20,330 nucleotides of DNA, taken from the NCBI GenBank assembly GCA_963922455.1, contig CAWUIO010000115.1, positions 1 to 20,330 on the forward strand, in the 5' to 3' direction. Below, one piece after another: positions 1 to 6,681 of this stretch; the first letter of the stretch is position 1, and every line of letters begins with the position of its first letter. A program made the position numbers and the translations under genes. This DNA is from CAWUIO01 sp963922455 (GTDB lineage Bacteria > Bacteroidota > Bacteroidia > Cytophagales > Microscillaceae). Under the pieces are notes generated by a model. The model had not been told where the DNA came from and made no database searches. It saw only the letters and a program-made list of their open reading frames with translations.

Positions 1-91
1 TACCCAAAAGCTCAAACTGGGGCAAGGCTTTATCATAAGCCTGAATTAATACAGTATACAGAATAATTTACCGAAACATTCAAAATTATAA

Positions 92-210
92 GGGGGCTTC
101 CCCCGGCCAAGAGATAAACGGCATACATTCCCATAGAGGCGGGCCGGCCCACGCCTGGCAGATACTTCCTTATCATGTTAAGGAAATGCCTAAAGCGTGG
201 GCAAGCCCCC
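92..210 (+). repeat. Structured GC-rich repeat R0 (relative of the R family)
   Basis: The element is bounded by perfect 8-bp inverted arms, GGGGGCTT (92-99) and AAGCCCCC (203-210). Inside are two hairpins. Hairpin I has the stem CCGGCC (103-108)/GGCCGG (142-147) around a variable loop. The second is a long hairpin, CCCACGC (148-154)/GCGTGGG (195-201), continuing through GGCA/TGCC and TTCCTTA/TAAGGAA. The outer arm and hairpin I match the layout of the R1-R5 repeats, while the right half differs in sequence. It is non-coding, and its function is unknown. Confidence 0.6.
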
Positions 211-220
211 ATAAAGCCTT

Positions 221-383
221 AGAAACTGTTTAAGTTTATTTTATGTCGGCGAAAAGGGTCAGTTTGGGGTTCTGATGAAATCAACAAGGAGCGCATAGCA
301 GGGCTACGGGCGATGAATTTGATGAAATCAGGTTCCCGAAATGGCTCTTTGCAGCCCAACGCAATTAAATTTAAACAGTTTCT
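221..383. mobile_element. MITE-like element, 163 bp
   Basis: The ends are perfect 13-bp inverted repeats, AGAAACTGTTTAA (221-233) and TTAAACAGTTTCT (371-383), and a weaker match continues inward. There is no room for a transposase. The inner part carries the 11-mer TGATGAAATCA twice (273-283 and 320-330). If the terminal A/T pair is read as flank, a TTA is present on both sides (219-221 and 383-385), which would fit a 3-bp target duplication. The first 68 bp recur at the right end of the window with five differences. This looks like a non-autonomous element moved by a transposase encoded elsewhere. The parent IS family cannot be named from this sequence. Confidence 0.65.
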
Positions 384-428
384 TATATTCACCAAGAAAT
401 ACCGAAGTTTAACAATCAGACGAAACCG

Positions 429-1373
429 ATGAGAAATTTGCTAGTTTTAGCTTGTTTAGGCTTAGTATTGGGTTGTCAATCTCCTCAAGCCACCAATCCT
501 TCCGAACCCAGTAAGAGCAAGGAGCAGAAGCTTAGGCGTCCATCTATCGATACCCTTTTGGCTCAATTTCGAACGCCCAACCCAGATCAGGTTTTGGTAG
601 CGGCGCATCGGGCCGACTGGAGAAACTTTCCCGAAAACTCTTTACCAGCTATTCGGAGTTGTATAGCCATGGGAGTAGACTTAGTAGAATTAGATGTAAG
701 ACCAAGTGCCGATAGCCAATTGGTCATATTTCACGATGCTACCTTAGACCGGATGACTTTGTCTCGTGGACTCCTTAAGGATTATCCCTTGGATTCTTTG
801 GTAAAGATACCCTTGCTCAATGGCCTTAGGCACGAAACTAAATATACGATCCCCACCTTGGAGCAAGCCCTTCGGGAAGCCCAAGATAAAATCCTGGTCA
901 AGCTGGATAAGTGTTATGACTATTTGCCCCAGGCCTATGAGGTGGTACAAGCCTTAGAGATGCAAAATCAAGTGATTTTTATCAGCGACAAGCCCTATCC
1001 GGAGGCAAAGGCCGAGTATGGGGAGGTGATCGATGAGGTTTTATTGATGCCTGCTTTTAACTGTACTTGGGAGAACATTCCGGAATTTGTACAAGAACAT
1101 ATAGACCAAAACGATCCGGTGGCTTTTGAGATAGGTTTTGAAACGGAAGATTGCCCTTCCATGCAAGCTTTTGCGCAAATCAAATCGCAAAATATCCCGC
1201 TTTTTATTGACGTGCTCTGGGCCGATCTATGTGCTGGGCATGATGACCACCGGGCCGTAGAAGATCCGGAAGGGGCTTGGGGCTGGGTGATTGAGCAAGG
1301 GGCACATATTGTGTGTACCGATCGGCCAGCGATGTTGCTGGAGTACCTCAGGCGAAAAAAATTACATAATTAA
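429..1373 (+). CDS. Glycerophosphodiester phosphodiesterase family lipoprotein
   Basis: The protein has 314 residues. Residues 1-16 form a lipoprotein signal ending in LVLGC, with Cys16 as the predicted lipidated residue, so it is probably anchored in an outer or periplasmic membrane leaflet. The GDPD TIM-barrel begins near residue 55. It shows the family motifs in order: His60-Arg61, Glu69-Asn70 (in FPENS), Glu87 and Asp89 (in VELDV), and His102-Asp103 (in FHDATLDR). The C-terminus has the typical CTDRP and LLEYL. The family hydrolyses glycerophosphodiesters to an alcohol and glycerol-3-phosphate using a metal ion; the exact substrate here is unknown. There is no terminator before the next gene, whose start is 67 bp downstream, so co-transcription is possible. 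Confidence 0.88.
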   Translation: MRNLLVLACLGLVLGCQSPQATNPSEPSKSKEQKLRRPSIDTLLAQFRTPNPDQVLVAAHRADWRNFPENSLPAIRSCIAMGVDLVELDVRPSADSQLVIFHDATLDRMTLSRGLLKDYPLDSLVKIPLLNGLRHETKYTIPTLEQALREAQDKILVKLDKCYDYLPQAYEVVQALEMQNQVIFISDKPYPEAKAEYGEVIDEVLLMPAFNCTWENIPEFVQEHIDQNDPVAFEIGFETEDCPSMQAFAQIKSQNIPLFIDVLWADLCAGHDDHRAVEDPEGAWGWVIEQGAHIVCTDRPAMLLEYLRRKKLHN

Positions 1374-1440
1374 ATTAGGAAGCTATTTTGATACATTTTA
1401 CGTTTATGGGATGAGTGTATACAAAAAGAAGAGTGAGATT

Positions 1441-3483
1441 ATGCGAGGCAGACTCAGGTTTTTTCGTGTTCTATTATTTACGGCCCTTCCCTTTTTTAAG
1501 CTTGCAAACCCAGGCCAAGCCCAAGAGTTGACCTCAGACAACAGGGTTTGGTATCACCGTATGGATTATGTGTGGCGTTTGGATTCCGCGGGCTTATCCT
1601 GGGACGAGGTAAGCCAATGGGATGTGAAGCATGACTTTAAAAAAGGGCACTCCGAAAAGATAAGGAAAAGCCCGGAGTATTGGGTGAAAATTTTGTGGCC
1701 AAAAGATTTAATACCGCAGGAAGAAGAATATTATTTCTACTATTACAGGTTAGATGAATTTACTTTATACCATCCTTCGGGTGATTCCTTGAAAGCCGGG
1801 ATTAGAGAGCCTTCATTGGGTGAAAATAGACCTAAAAATTGTAACTGTATACGATTAGACTCTAGTTATCTCTTTCCCGATCATACCCTTTTAGCAAAAG
1901 TACGTTATGCGGACTATTATTCTAAATCCCAATTTTACTTTTCCTTAGTTGGGCCAGAAACCTTTGCCCATTATTTATCTACTATTTCTATTGACCAATA
2001 TTGGGATATGGAGTTGAACACCTTGTTGTTTACAGGGGCTACCATTATGCTTTTGGCTTACTTTATGGGCATTTACATTTTTAATAAACAAGACAGCCTG
2101 TATTTGTATTATATGGCTTATCTCTTGACTATTGGGATGTATATGTTTGATCGCTCAATTGCCTCACAACTGTACTTGTTTATAGACTTGAAAGCAAGTT
2201 ACCCTAACTTCATAGATCACTTTCATTACAGCATTCAGTTTTTTGTGCACCTCATGTATTTACTCTTTGCCATGAAGTTTTTGAATGCCCGGCAGGAGTA
2301 TCCTTTATTCTACAAGACGGGTATTTGGATCGGGGGCTTGGTTGCACTTACCGCTATTTATGTCATAGTTTCTATAGAATTTTTTCCAGATAGTATTGCT
2401 TGGCATGTCGTTTTTACCTGGGAACGTATCATCTTGATTATTTATACTTTTTTGGTGCAATTCTATGTGTACTTTACTATGAAGAATAGACTGGCTTTAT
2501 TCATCATTTTTGGGTCTCTATTTTTTATTACTGGGGCACTTATGGCGGTATTACTCTATCATGTACGGTACATGATGTATGGCACTCTATTAGAAATTTT
2601 TGCTTTTGCCTTAGGATTGGGTTATAAAATTAGAATGAGTGAGCTACAAAAACTAGACTATCAAGAAAAACTTATTGGGCAATTGCAAGAAAATGATCGC
2701 TTGCAAAAACGTTATAACGAAGAACTAAAAGAAGAAGTGAAGGCCCGTAGCGAAGAAGTTGTAGCCCAAAAAATGGCCGTAGAAGAAGAAAAAAAGCGCA
2801 CCTTAGAAATATCGCTCAAACGGGAAATAGACAAAGTAAAAATGATCGCCCTTCGCACCCAAATGAAGCCGCACTTTCTGTTCAACGCCCTCAATTCCAT
2901 CCGCGCCTTGATCTTACATCAAAAAAATGAAGATGCCTATGATTCTCTTTCTAAATTTTCTAAGTTGATTCGCTATATTTTGGAAAGCAGCGAATACGAT
3001 ACGGTGACCATCAGTGAAGAAATAAAAATGCTAAAACTCTATGTAAATTTGGAGCAAATGCGTTTTAATGACCAGCTGGATTTTACGTTTGAAATAGGTT
3101 CTCAAATCGAGAAAGACCAGGATCTTATCCCGCCCTTGATACTGCAGCCCTTCATAGAAAATGCGATTCTGCACGGGCTGAGTTTAAAAGAAGGAAATAA
3201 AAAACTTCTGGTCCGTATCGAAAAGGAGAAAAATCATTTATCTTGTATAGTGCGGGACAATGGGGTAGGTAGAGAGCACGCGGCCCAAGTCAAGGCGCCA
3301 AGTCAAAAAAAATCTATGGCGATTGATTTGACTCATAAGCGAATCCAGCTCCTCAGCAAAAACCGCCTATTAAAGGAAGTACAAGCAGATCCCGATATAG
3401 AAATTCTGGATCTTAAAAGCCAAGTAGGAGAATCGCAAGGAACCGAGGTACGCATACGATTGCCCTTAATTCAAAAACCATGA
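1441..3483 (+). CDS. LytS-like sensor histidine kinase with 7TM-DISM-type sensor
   Basis: The ATG at 1441 is preferred because it begins directly with a signal peptide (MRGRLRFFRVLLF... ending near GQAQ) and gives 680 residues; an in-frame ATG at 1411 is possible. Residues about 30-190 form an extracytoplasmic sensor domain. About seven hydrophobic helices lie between 195 and 397, as in 7TMR-DISM receptors, and a charged coiled coil follows at about 400-470. The cytoplasmic kinase is of the His_kinase/LytS type: H-box MKPHFLFNALNS with His478, N-box PPLILQPFIENAILHG with Asn574, and G-box RDNGVGRE near Asp606. Kinases of this class phosphorylate LytTR regulators, and the next gene is one. Its start overlaps this stop by 4 nt (ATGA). 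The signal sensed is unknown. Confidence 0.9.
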   Translation: MRGRLRFFRVLLFTALPFFKLANPGQAQELTSDNRVWYHRMDYVWRLDSAGLSWDEVSQWDVKHDFKKGHSEKIRKSPEYWVKILWPKDLIPQEEEYYFYYYRLDEFTLYHPSGDSLKAGIREPSLGENRPKNCNCIRLDSSYLFPDHTLLAKVRYADYYSKSQFYFSLVGPETFAHYLSTISIDQYWDMELNTLLFTGATIMLLAYFMGIYIFNKQDSLYLYYMAYLLTIGMYMFDRSIASQLYLFIDLKASYPNFIDHFHYSIQFFVHLMYLLFAMKFLNARQEYPLFYKTGIWIGGLVALTAIYVIVSIEFFPDSIAWHVVFTWERIILIIYTFLVQFYVYFTMKNRLALFIIFGSLFFITGALMAVLLYHVRYMMYGTLLEIFAFALGLGYKIRMSELQKLDYQEKLIGQLQENDRLQKRYNEELKEEVKARSEEVVAQKMAVEEEKKRTLEISLKREIDKVKMIALRTQMKPHFLFNALNSIRALILHQKNEDAYDSLSKFSKLIRYILESSEYDTVTISEEIKMLKLYVNLEQMRFNDQLDFTFEIGSQIEKDQDLIPPLILQPFIENAILHGLSLKEGNKKLLVRIEKEKNHLSCIVRDNGVGREHAAQVKAPSQKKSMAIDLTHKRIQLLSKNRLLKEVQADPDIEILDLKSQVGESQGTEVRIRLPLIQKP

Positions 3484-4190
3484 AAATAAAAGCCTTGCTC
3501 GTAGACGATGAGCAACATTGTGTAGATACCTTATTATATGATTTAAAAAGGCATTGTTCGGAAGAGCTGGAAGTAGTAGCCACGGCCAGTACGTCCCTTG
3601 AAGCCATCAAAGCTATTGAGTCGGCTAAACCCGATCTGGTCTTTATGGACATTGACCTTCCGGGCATTAACGGGATGCAGGTCTTGGAATTATTCGAGAA
3701 TGCCAACTTCCGGATAGTCTTTGTCACCGCCCACAGCCGCTATGCCGTGGAGGGATATAAATTTAAGGCCGATGCTTTTCTTTTAAAACCCGTAGACCCG
3801 GAAGAATTGACAGAAGTAATTCAGAGAATCTACAAGGATTTGCCGAGCCAGTCGAATAACCCCATCCGAGATGGGAAACTCGCCATTGCCGATATGAAGG
3901 GGGTAGAGTTCGTCCCCTATGAAAACATTGTCTATTGCGAATCTCAAAACAACTATACCTGCCTTTACCTCAGTGATTCGCAACAGAAGGTAGTCAGCAA
4001 AACCCTCAAAAGCATTGAGGAACAACTACCCACCAGCGATTTTATCCGTATCCACCAGTCCTACCTGATCAACATGCATCAAGTAAAGAAATACTTAAAG
4101 GCCGATGGGGGCTCCGTCGAGATGCAAAATGGACAGATTTTGAGTGTTTCTAAGCGGTTTAAGGACAAATTTACGAGCCTATTATCCTAA
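3480..4190 (+). CDS. LytTR-family response regulator
   Basis: The protein has 236 residues and its ATG overlaps the kinase stop codon, so the pair is translationally coupled. Residues 1-125 form a receiver domain with acidic Asp9 and Asp10, phospho-acceptor Asp57 in FMDIDLPG, a conserved Thr in VFVTAHS and a Lys in LLKPVD. Residues about 130-236 form a LytTR DNA-binding domain, with FVPYENIVYCES and IRIHQSYLIN as family hallmarks. LytTR regulators bind pairs of direct repeats about 21 bp apart, and such repeats occur upstream of the secreted-protein genes downstream (4411-4460 and 5909-5958). The last 334 nt, including the stop codon, are duplicated at 5341-5674. Confidence 0.93.
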   Translation: MKIKALLVDDEQHCVDTLLYDLKRHCSEELEVVATASTSLEAIKAIESAKPDLVFMDIDLPGINGMQVLELFENANFRIVFVTAHSRYAVEGYKFKADAFLLKPVDPEELTEVIQRIYKDLPSQSNNPIRDGKLAIADMKGVEFVPYENIVYCESQNNYTCLYLSDSQQKVVSKTLKSIEEQLPTSDFIRIHQSYLINMHQVKKYLKADGGSVEMQNGQILSVSKRFKDKFTSLLS

Positions 4191-4216
4191 ATATTGACTG
4201 GTGCAAAGAGATTTTT

Positions 4217-4347
4217 GGAGCTTCCCCGCGCCTAGAAAGTGAGGAATATCCTGAACCTATCGTCTGGCGCGGGTCGGGCTGTCACTACTCGCTGCCTCTC
4301 CCCGCAGGCCTACACGAGCTCAAACAGGCCGTTCCATCCCTAAGCCT
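4217..4347 (+). repeat. Structured dispersed repeat R1
   Basis: Non-coding GC-rich element 27 bp after the LytTR stop. Its terminal arm GCTT (4220-4223) pairs with AAGC (4342-4345). Hairpin I has the stem CCCGCGCC (4225-4232)/GGCGCGGG (4266-4273). A family-conserved segment follows (GGGTCGGGCTGTCACTACTC), then hairpin II, GGCCT (4307-4311)/AGGCC (4326-4330), whose loop contains GAGCTCAAAC. No U-tract follows, so it is not a standard intrinsic terminator, though it could still end or stabilise the kinase-regulator mRNA. R2 is its copy by segmental duplication; R3, R4 and R5 are independent copies. Confidence 0.8.
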
Positions 4348-4410
4348 AAGAAAAACAAAACTATCAAGTAAGATTTCATCCAACACTGACCTAAATGGAA
4401 GTTTTGTTAA

Positions 4411-4460
4411 TGCTCAAGCTACCAGGTCCTTTACTCAAGGAACTCACCCGGTCACTCAAA
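4411..4460 (+). promoter_or_regulatory. Candidate LytTR operator array upstream of A1
   Basis: Three direct CTCAA repeats begin at 4413, 4434 and 4455, exactly 21 bp apart, in the contexts TGCTCAAG, TACTCAAG and CACTCAAA. LytTR activators such as AgrA bind direct repeats with this two-turn spacing. A TTTG at 4483-4486 lies 28 nt after the start of the third repeat, as in the A2 copy, and resembles a degenerate -7 box. The same spacing is kept upstream of A2 although the surrounding sequence has diverged. The assignment to the adjacent regulator is inferred. Confidence 0.55.
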
Positions 4461-4520
4461 GTACCTTGAAGACAGGGTATGCTTTGCATAATTTCATAAA
4501 AAAACTACAAACGAAGTTCT

Positions 4521-5189
4521 ATGAAATTAATAAAAACCACTCTTTTAGTAGGTCTTTCTCTTTTACTGAACCCTATAATTGGCCAAGCCCAAGAGGTACT
4601 AAGCTACAGCATTGTAGGAGGAGGCCCCCAAGGGGTTAAGCCTACTTCCCCCCAAACGGCCCAGTCTTATTTTCAAAAACTGGTATTGATACCCCTCAGT
4701 AAGCAAAAAATGGATCCGGCCGGGATGGGAGAGGCCACAGAGCGCCTTGGAGAGCAAGTAAAGCTACAAGCTTCCGTCAAGATGGTACGTATATCGCCTA
4801 AGTCCTGGCCCGGGGATATCTTCCGGCCTACCAATAATTTAGGACTTTACGCGGCCGATGCGCAGCCCCAAGATGTTTTGTTAAGCCTTGGGGAGGTCAC
4901 AAAAAGTAAAAGTTTCAACCTCACTTTTGTCAAAAAAGAAGCCGAATCCTGGGGAGCCCAAATGCTGGAAGTTAATAGCAACTGGGACGGGTTTATGCCC
5001 GAAGGGCAAGTGTCCAGAGCTTTTGTGTGGAGCCCGCACGTGTATGGTGCCCAGGCTCACGAAGATCCTGAGGAAGAAGATATCCAAATGATCACCTCCC
5101 CAGATGGCAATATCTACGTGATTTCTATGGACTTTCAAGGCCCTATCGATATTCCTTCCACCACATTTCTAGTCAAACTAATCCAATAA
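4521..5189 (+). CDS. Secreted protein A1, family not recognised
   Basis: The protein has 222 residues with a signal peptide (MKLIKTTLLVGLSLLLN...) and likely cleavage after GQAQ near residue 24. I do not recognise a named domain. The mature protein keeps several blocks in common with A2: a GG-x-x-Q-rich start, LGEQ, FPGDIF/WPGDIF, GLY-ADA-PQD, SKS-NL-F, DGF-PEG, PEEEDIQM, TSPDGNIY and the C-terminal FLVKLIQ. About half of the positions match A2 by eye. It lacks a T9SS sorting domain. Gene B starts 9 nt after its stop, which suggests an A-B operon. An AT-rich leader (ATAATTTCATAAAAAAAC), shared with A2, precedes the start. It is likely exported to the periplasm or surface. Confidence 0.75.
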   Translation: MKLIKTTLLVGLSLLLNPIIGQAQEVLSYSIVGGGPQGVKPTSPQTAQSYFQKLVLIPLSKQKMDPAGMGEATERLGEQVKLQASVKMVRISPKSWPGDIFRPTNNLGLYAADAQPQDVLLSLGEVTKSKSFNLTFVKKEAESWGAQMLEVNSNWDGFMPEGQVSRAFVWSPHVYGAQAHEDPEEEDIQMITSPDGNIYVISMDFQGPIDIPSTTFLVKLIQ

Positions 5190-5197
5190 TCACAGCC

Positions 5198-5381
5198 ATG
5201 AAGAAGTTTATTTTTAATCATGCTAAGAGTACTGCTCTATGGCCAGGCCCTAGCCAACAACTTGAAGGCTGAGAATGCCACTTATGACCCCAGTACCAAG
5301 GAGCTTTCTTTTGAGCTCTCTTGGGACAATGCTTGGCGAGTAACCCCATCCGAGATGGGAAACTCGCCATTGCCGATATGA
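5198..5381 (+). pseudogene. Truncated 5' end of gene B (SUMF1/T9SS protein), copy 1
   Basis: The first 139 nt match the start of the long B copy at 6690. From the ATG at 5198 the frame breaks after 22 nt. The signal-peptide core (LLYGQALANN) and the conserved TYDPSTKELSFELSWDNAW lie in the +1 frame, which here can start at an ATG at 5220. At 5337 the sequence switches to LytTR DNA and this frame stops at 5379-5381, leaving a 53-codon ORF from 5220. The stop overlaps an in-frame ATG of the LytTR fragment (ATGA, 5378-5381). It is a remnant left by the tandem duplication; translation of the short ORF is possible but unproven. Confidence 0.8.
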
Positions 5382-5674
5382 AGGGGGTAGAGTTCGTCCC
5401 CTATGAAAACATTGTCTATTGCGAATCTCAAAACAACTATACCTGCCTTTACCTCAGTGATTCGCAACAGAAGGTAGTCAGCAAAACCCTCAAAAGCATT
5501 GAGGAACAACTACCCACTAGCGATTTTATCCGCATCCACCAGTCCTACCTGATCAACATGCATCAAGTAAAGAAATACGTAAAGGCCGATGGAGGCTCCG
5601 TCGAGATGCAAAATGGACAGGTTTTGAGTGTTTCTAAGCGATTTAAGGACAAATTTACGAGCCTATTATCCTAA
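5341..5674 (+). pseudogene. Orphan LytTR DNA-binding domain fragment
   Basis: This is the 3' end of the response-regulator gene without its receiver domain. Against the parent there are six substitutions in 334 nt; only two change the protein (Leu to Val and Ile to Val), so the DNA-binding domain is intact. The frame is open from a TTG at 5321 (117 codons), and an internal ATG at 5378 would give about 98 residues starting at MKGVEFVPYENIV. That ATG overlaps the stop of the truncated B frame. A free LytTR domain could compete for or constitutively occupy LytTR operators if made; otherwise it is a duplication remnant. Confidence 0.8.
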
Positions 5675-5700
5675 ATATTGACTGGTGCAAAGAGGTTTTT

Positions 5701-5831
5701 GGAGCTTCCCCGCGCCTAGAAAGTGAGGAATATCCTGAACCTATCGCCTGGCGCGGGTCGGGCTGTCACTACTCGCTGCCTCTCCCCGCAGGCCTATACG
5801 AGCTCAAACAGGCCGTTCCATCCCTAAGCCA
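5701..5831 (+). repeat. Structured dispersed repeat R2
   Basis: Segmental copy of R1 with three substitutions over the whole element. Hairpin I is unchanged, CCCGCGCC (5709-5716)/GGCGCGGG (5750-5757), and hairpin II GGCCT/AGGCC is intact. It sits 26 bp after the stop of the LytTR fragment. High identity between the two duplication units ends at its right end, where the divergent cassette starts. Confidence 0.8.
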
Positions 5832-5908
5832 TTAATAAACAGTTGCTTAGCAAGCAGTTTAGTCTCTAAATCGGGTTCTTTTAGACTATAAATCCCCTTT
5901 TTTGTTAA

Positions 5909-5958
5909 TACTCAAAAAGCCTAGCCCCTTACTCGAGGAAACGAATCAATCACTCAAG
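5909..5958 (+). promoter_or_regulatory. Candidate LytTR operator array upstream of A2
   Basis: CTCAA at 5911, CTCGA at 5932 and CTCAA at 5953 are spaced exactly 21 and 21 bp, as upstream of A1. A TTTG at 5981-5984 again lies 28 nt after the start of the third repeat. The repeats have kept their phase although the surrounding leader has diverged from the A1 copy, which argues for function. Binding by the LytTR regulator encoded at 3480-4190 is inferred. Confidence 0.55.
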
Positions 5959-6018
5959 CTGACTTGAAGGCCCGGGCTATTTTGTATAATTTCATAAAAA
6001 AACTACAAACTAAGTCGT

Positions 6019-6681
6019 ATGAAAAGTATTACATCAGCCTTTTTGCTAGGCTTAATCTTCGCAATAACGCCTTCACTGAGCCAAGCCCAGAAGGTATTGG
6101 GTTTTGGGGTAGTTGGAGGGGCTACCCAACGCTTAGGCCCCCAAACTCCCTATATAGCGGCAGAATATTTTAAAAACTTGGTCATTGTGCCCATTAGCCA
6201 AGAAAACCTGGGAGACTCAGATATGGCTGAGGCAACCCAAGAGCTAGGCGAACAGCTCGAGTTACAAATCTCCATTAACCTAATCCGTATCCCCCCCAGT
6301 AAATTTCCTGGGGATATCTTCAAAGCCAATGTTATGATGGGGCTCTACTCCGCCGATGCCGAACCCCAGGATGCGTATATGCGGGCCGGCGAGGTAATCC
6401 AAAGTAAAAGTGTAAACCTAAACTTTAAACGGAAAAGCCTACCCGCTTGGGAAAGCCCTATGTTGGCGGCCCAGAGTGGCTTTGATGGCTTCTATCCTGA
6501 AGGAAAGGTATCTATAGCGGCTATTGTCGGGGTGGACGGTTTCGCTAGCTCAGAAGAACCTGAAGAAGAAGATATCCAAATGGCTACCTCCCCCGATGGC
6601 AATATCTACGCCCTTACCATGCAGTTTACAGGCGGGGCCAGTGTAGCCTCCACCATATTTCTAGTCAAACTAATCCAATAA
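6019..6681 (+). CDS. Secreted protein A2, paralogue of A1
   Basis: The protein has 220 residues with a signal peptide (MKSITSAFLLGLIFAITPSL) and likely cleavage after SQAQ. It has the same block pattern as A1 (LGEQ, FPGDIF, GLYSADAEPQD, SKSVNLNF, DGFYPEG, PEEEDIQM, TSPDGNIY, FLVKLIQ), and the last seven codons plus downstream sequence are identical at the DNA level. The region between DGFYPEG and PEEEDIQM varies most. No known domain is recognised. It lies 8 nt upstream of the long, broken gene B. The contrast between roughly half protein identity here and about 98% DNA identity on the left flank is unusual. Confidence 0.75.
   Translation: MKSITSAFLLGLIFAITPSLSQAQKVLGFGVVGGATQRLGPQTPYIAAEYFKNLVIVPISQENLGDSDMAEATQELGEQLELQISINLIRIPPSKFPGDIFKANVMMGLYSADAEPQDAYMRAGEVIQSKSVNLNFKRKSLPAWESPMLAAQSGFDGFYPEGKVSIAAIVGVDGFASSEEPEEEDIQMATSPDGNIYALTMQFTGGASVASTIFLVKLIQ

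Larger units (their letters stand above)
1..428. other. Gene-poor left edge
   Basis: No complete gene is supported here. Positions 1-91 are AT-rich. Read on the minus strand they give a short stretch resembling a TPR helix (AYDKALPQFELLG), but an in-frame stop lies just upstream and there is no start codon, so it is at most a remnant. The rest holds the structured repeat at 92-210 and the MITE-like element at 221-383. Only 45 bp separate the MITE from the start codon at 429, so any promoter for that gene lies in or very near the element. Confidence 0.6.
3857..5336 (+). repeat. Tandem duplication, unit 1
   Basis: This unit contains the 3' part of the LytTR gene, repeat R1, gene A1 and the first 139 nt of gene B. 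It is repeated at 5341-6833. The outer parts are nearly identical between units: about 490 nt on the left with nine substitutions, and the last 50-odd nt around the A stop and B start with almost none. The middle (about 4348-5164) is clearly homologous but strongly diverged. The junction with unit 2 is at 5337-5340. Confidence 0.9.

Noticed and set aside
1291..1440. N-terminal extension of the histidine kinase
   Set aside because: It overlaps the end of the phosphodiesterase gene in another frame; the signal peptide starts at 1441.
5964..6173. Plus-strand 69-codon frame overlapping the start of A2
   Set aside because: It lies in another frame over the conserved leader and signal peptide of A2 and has no counterpart in the A1 copy.
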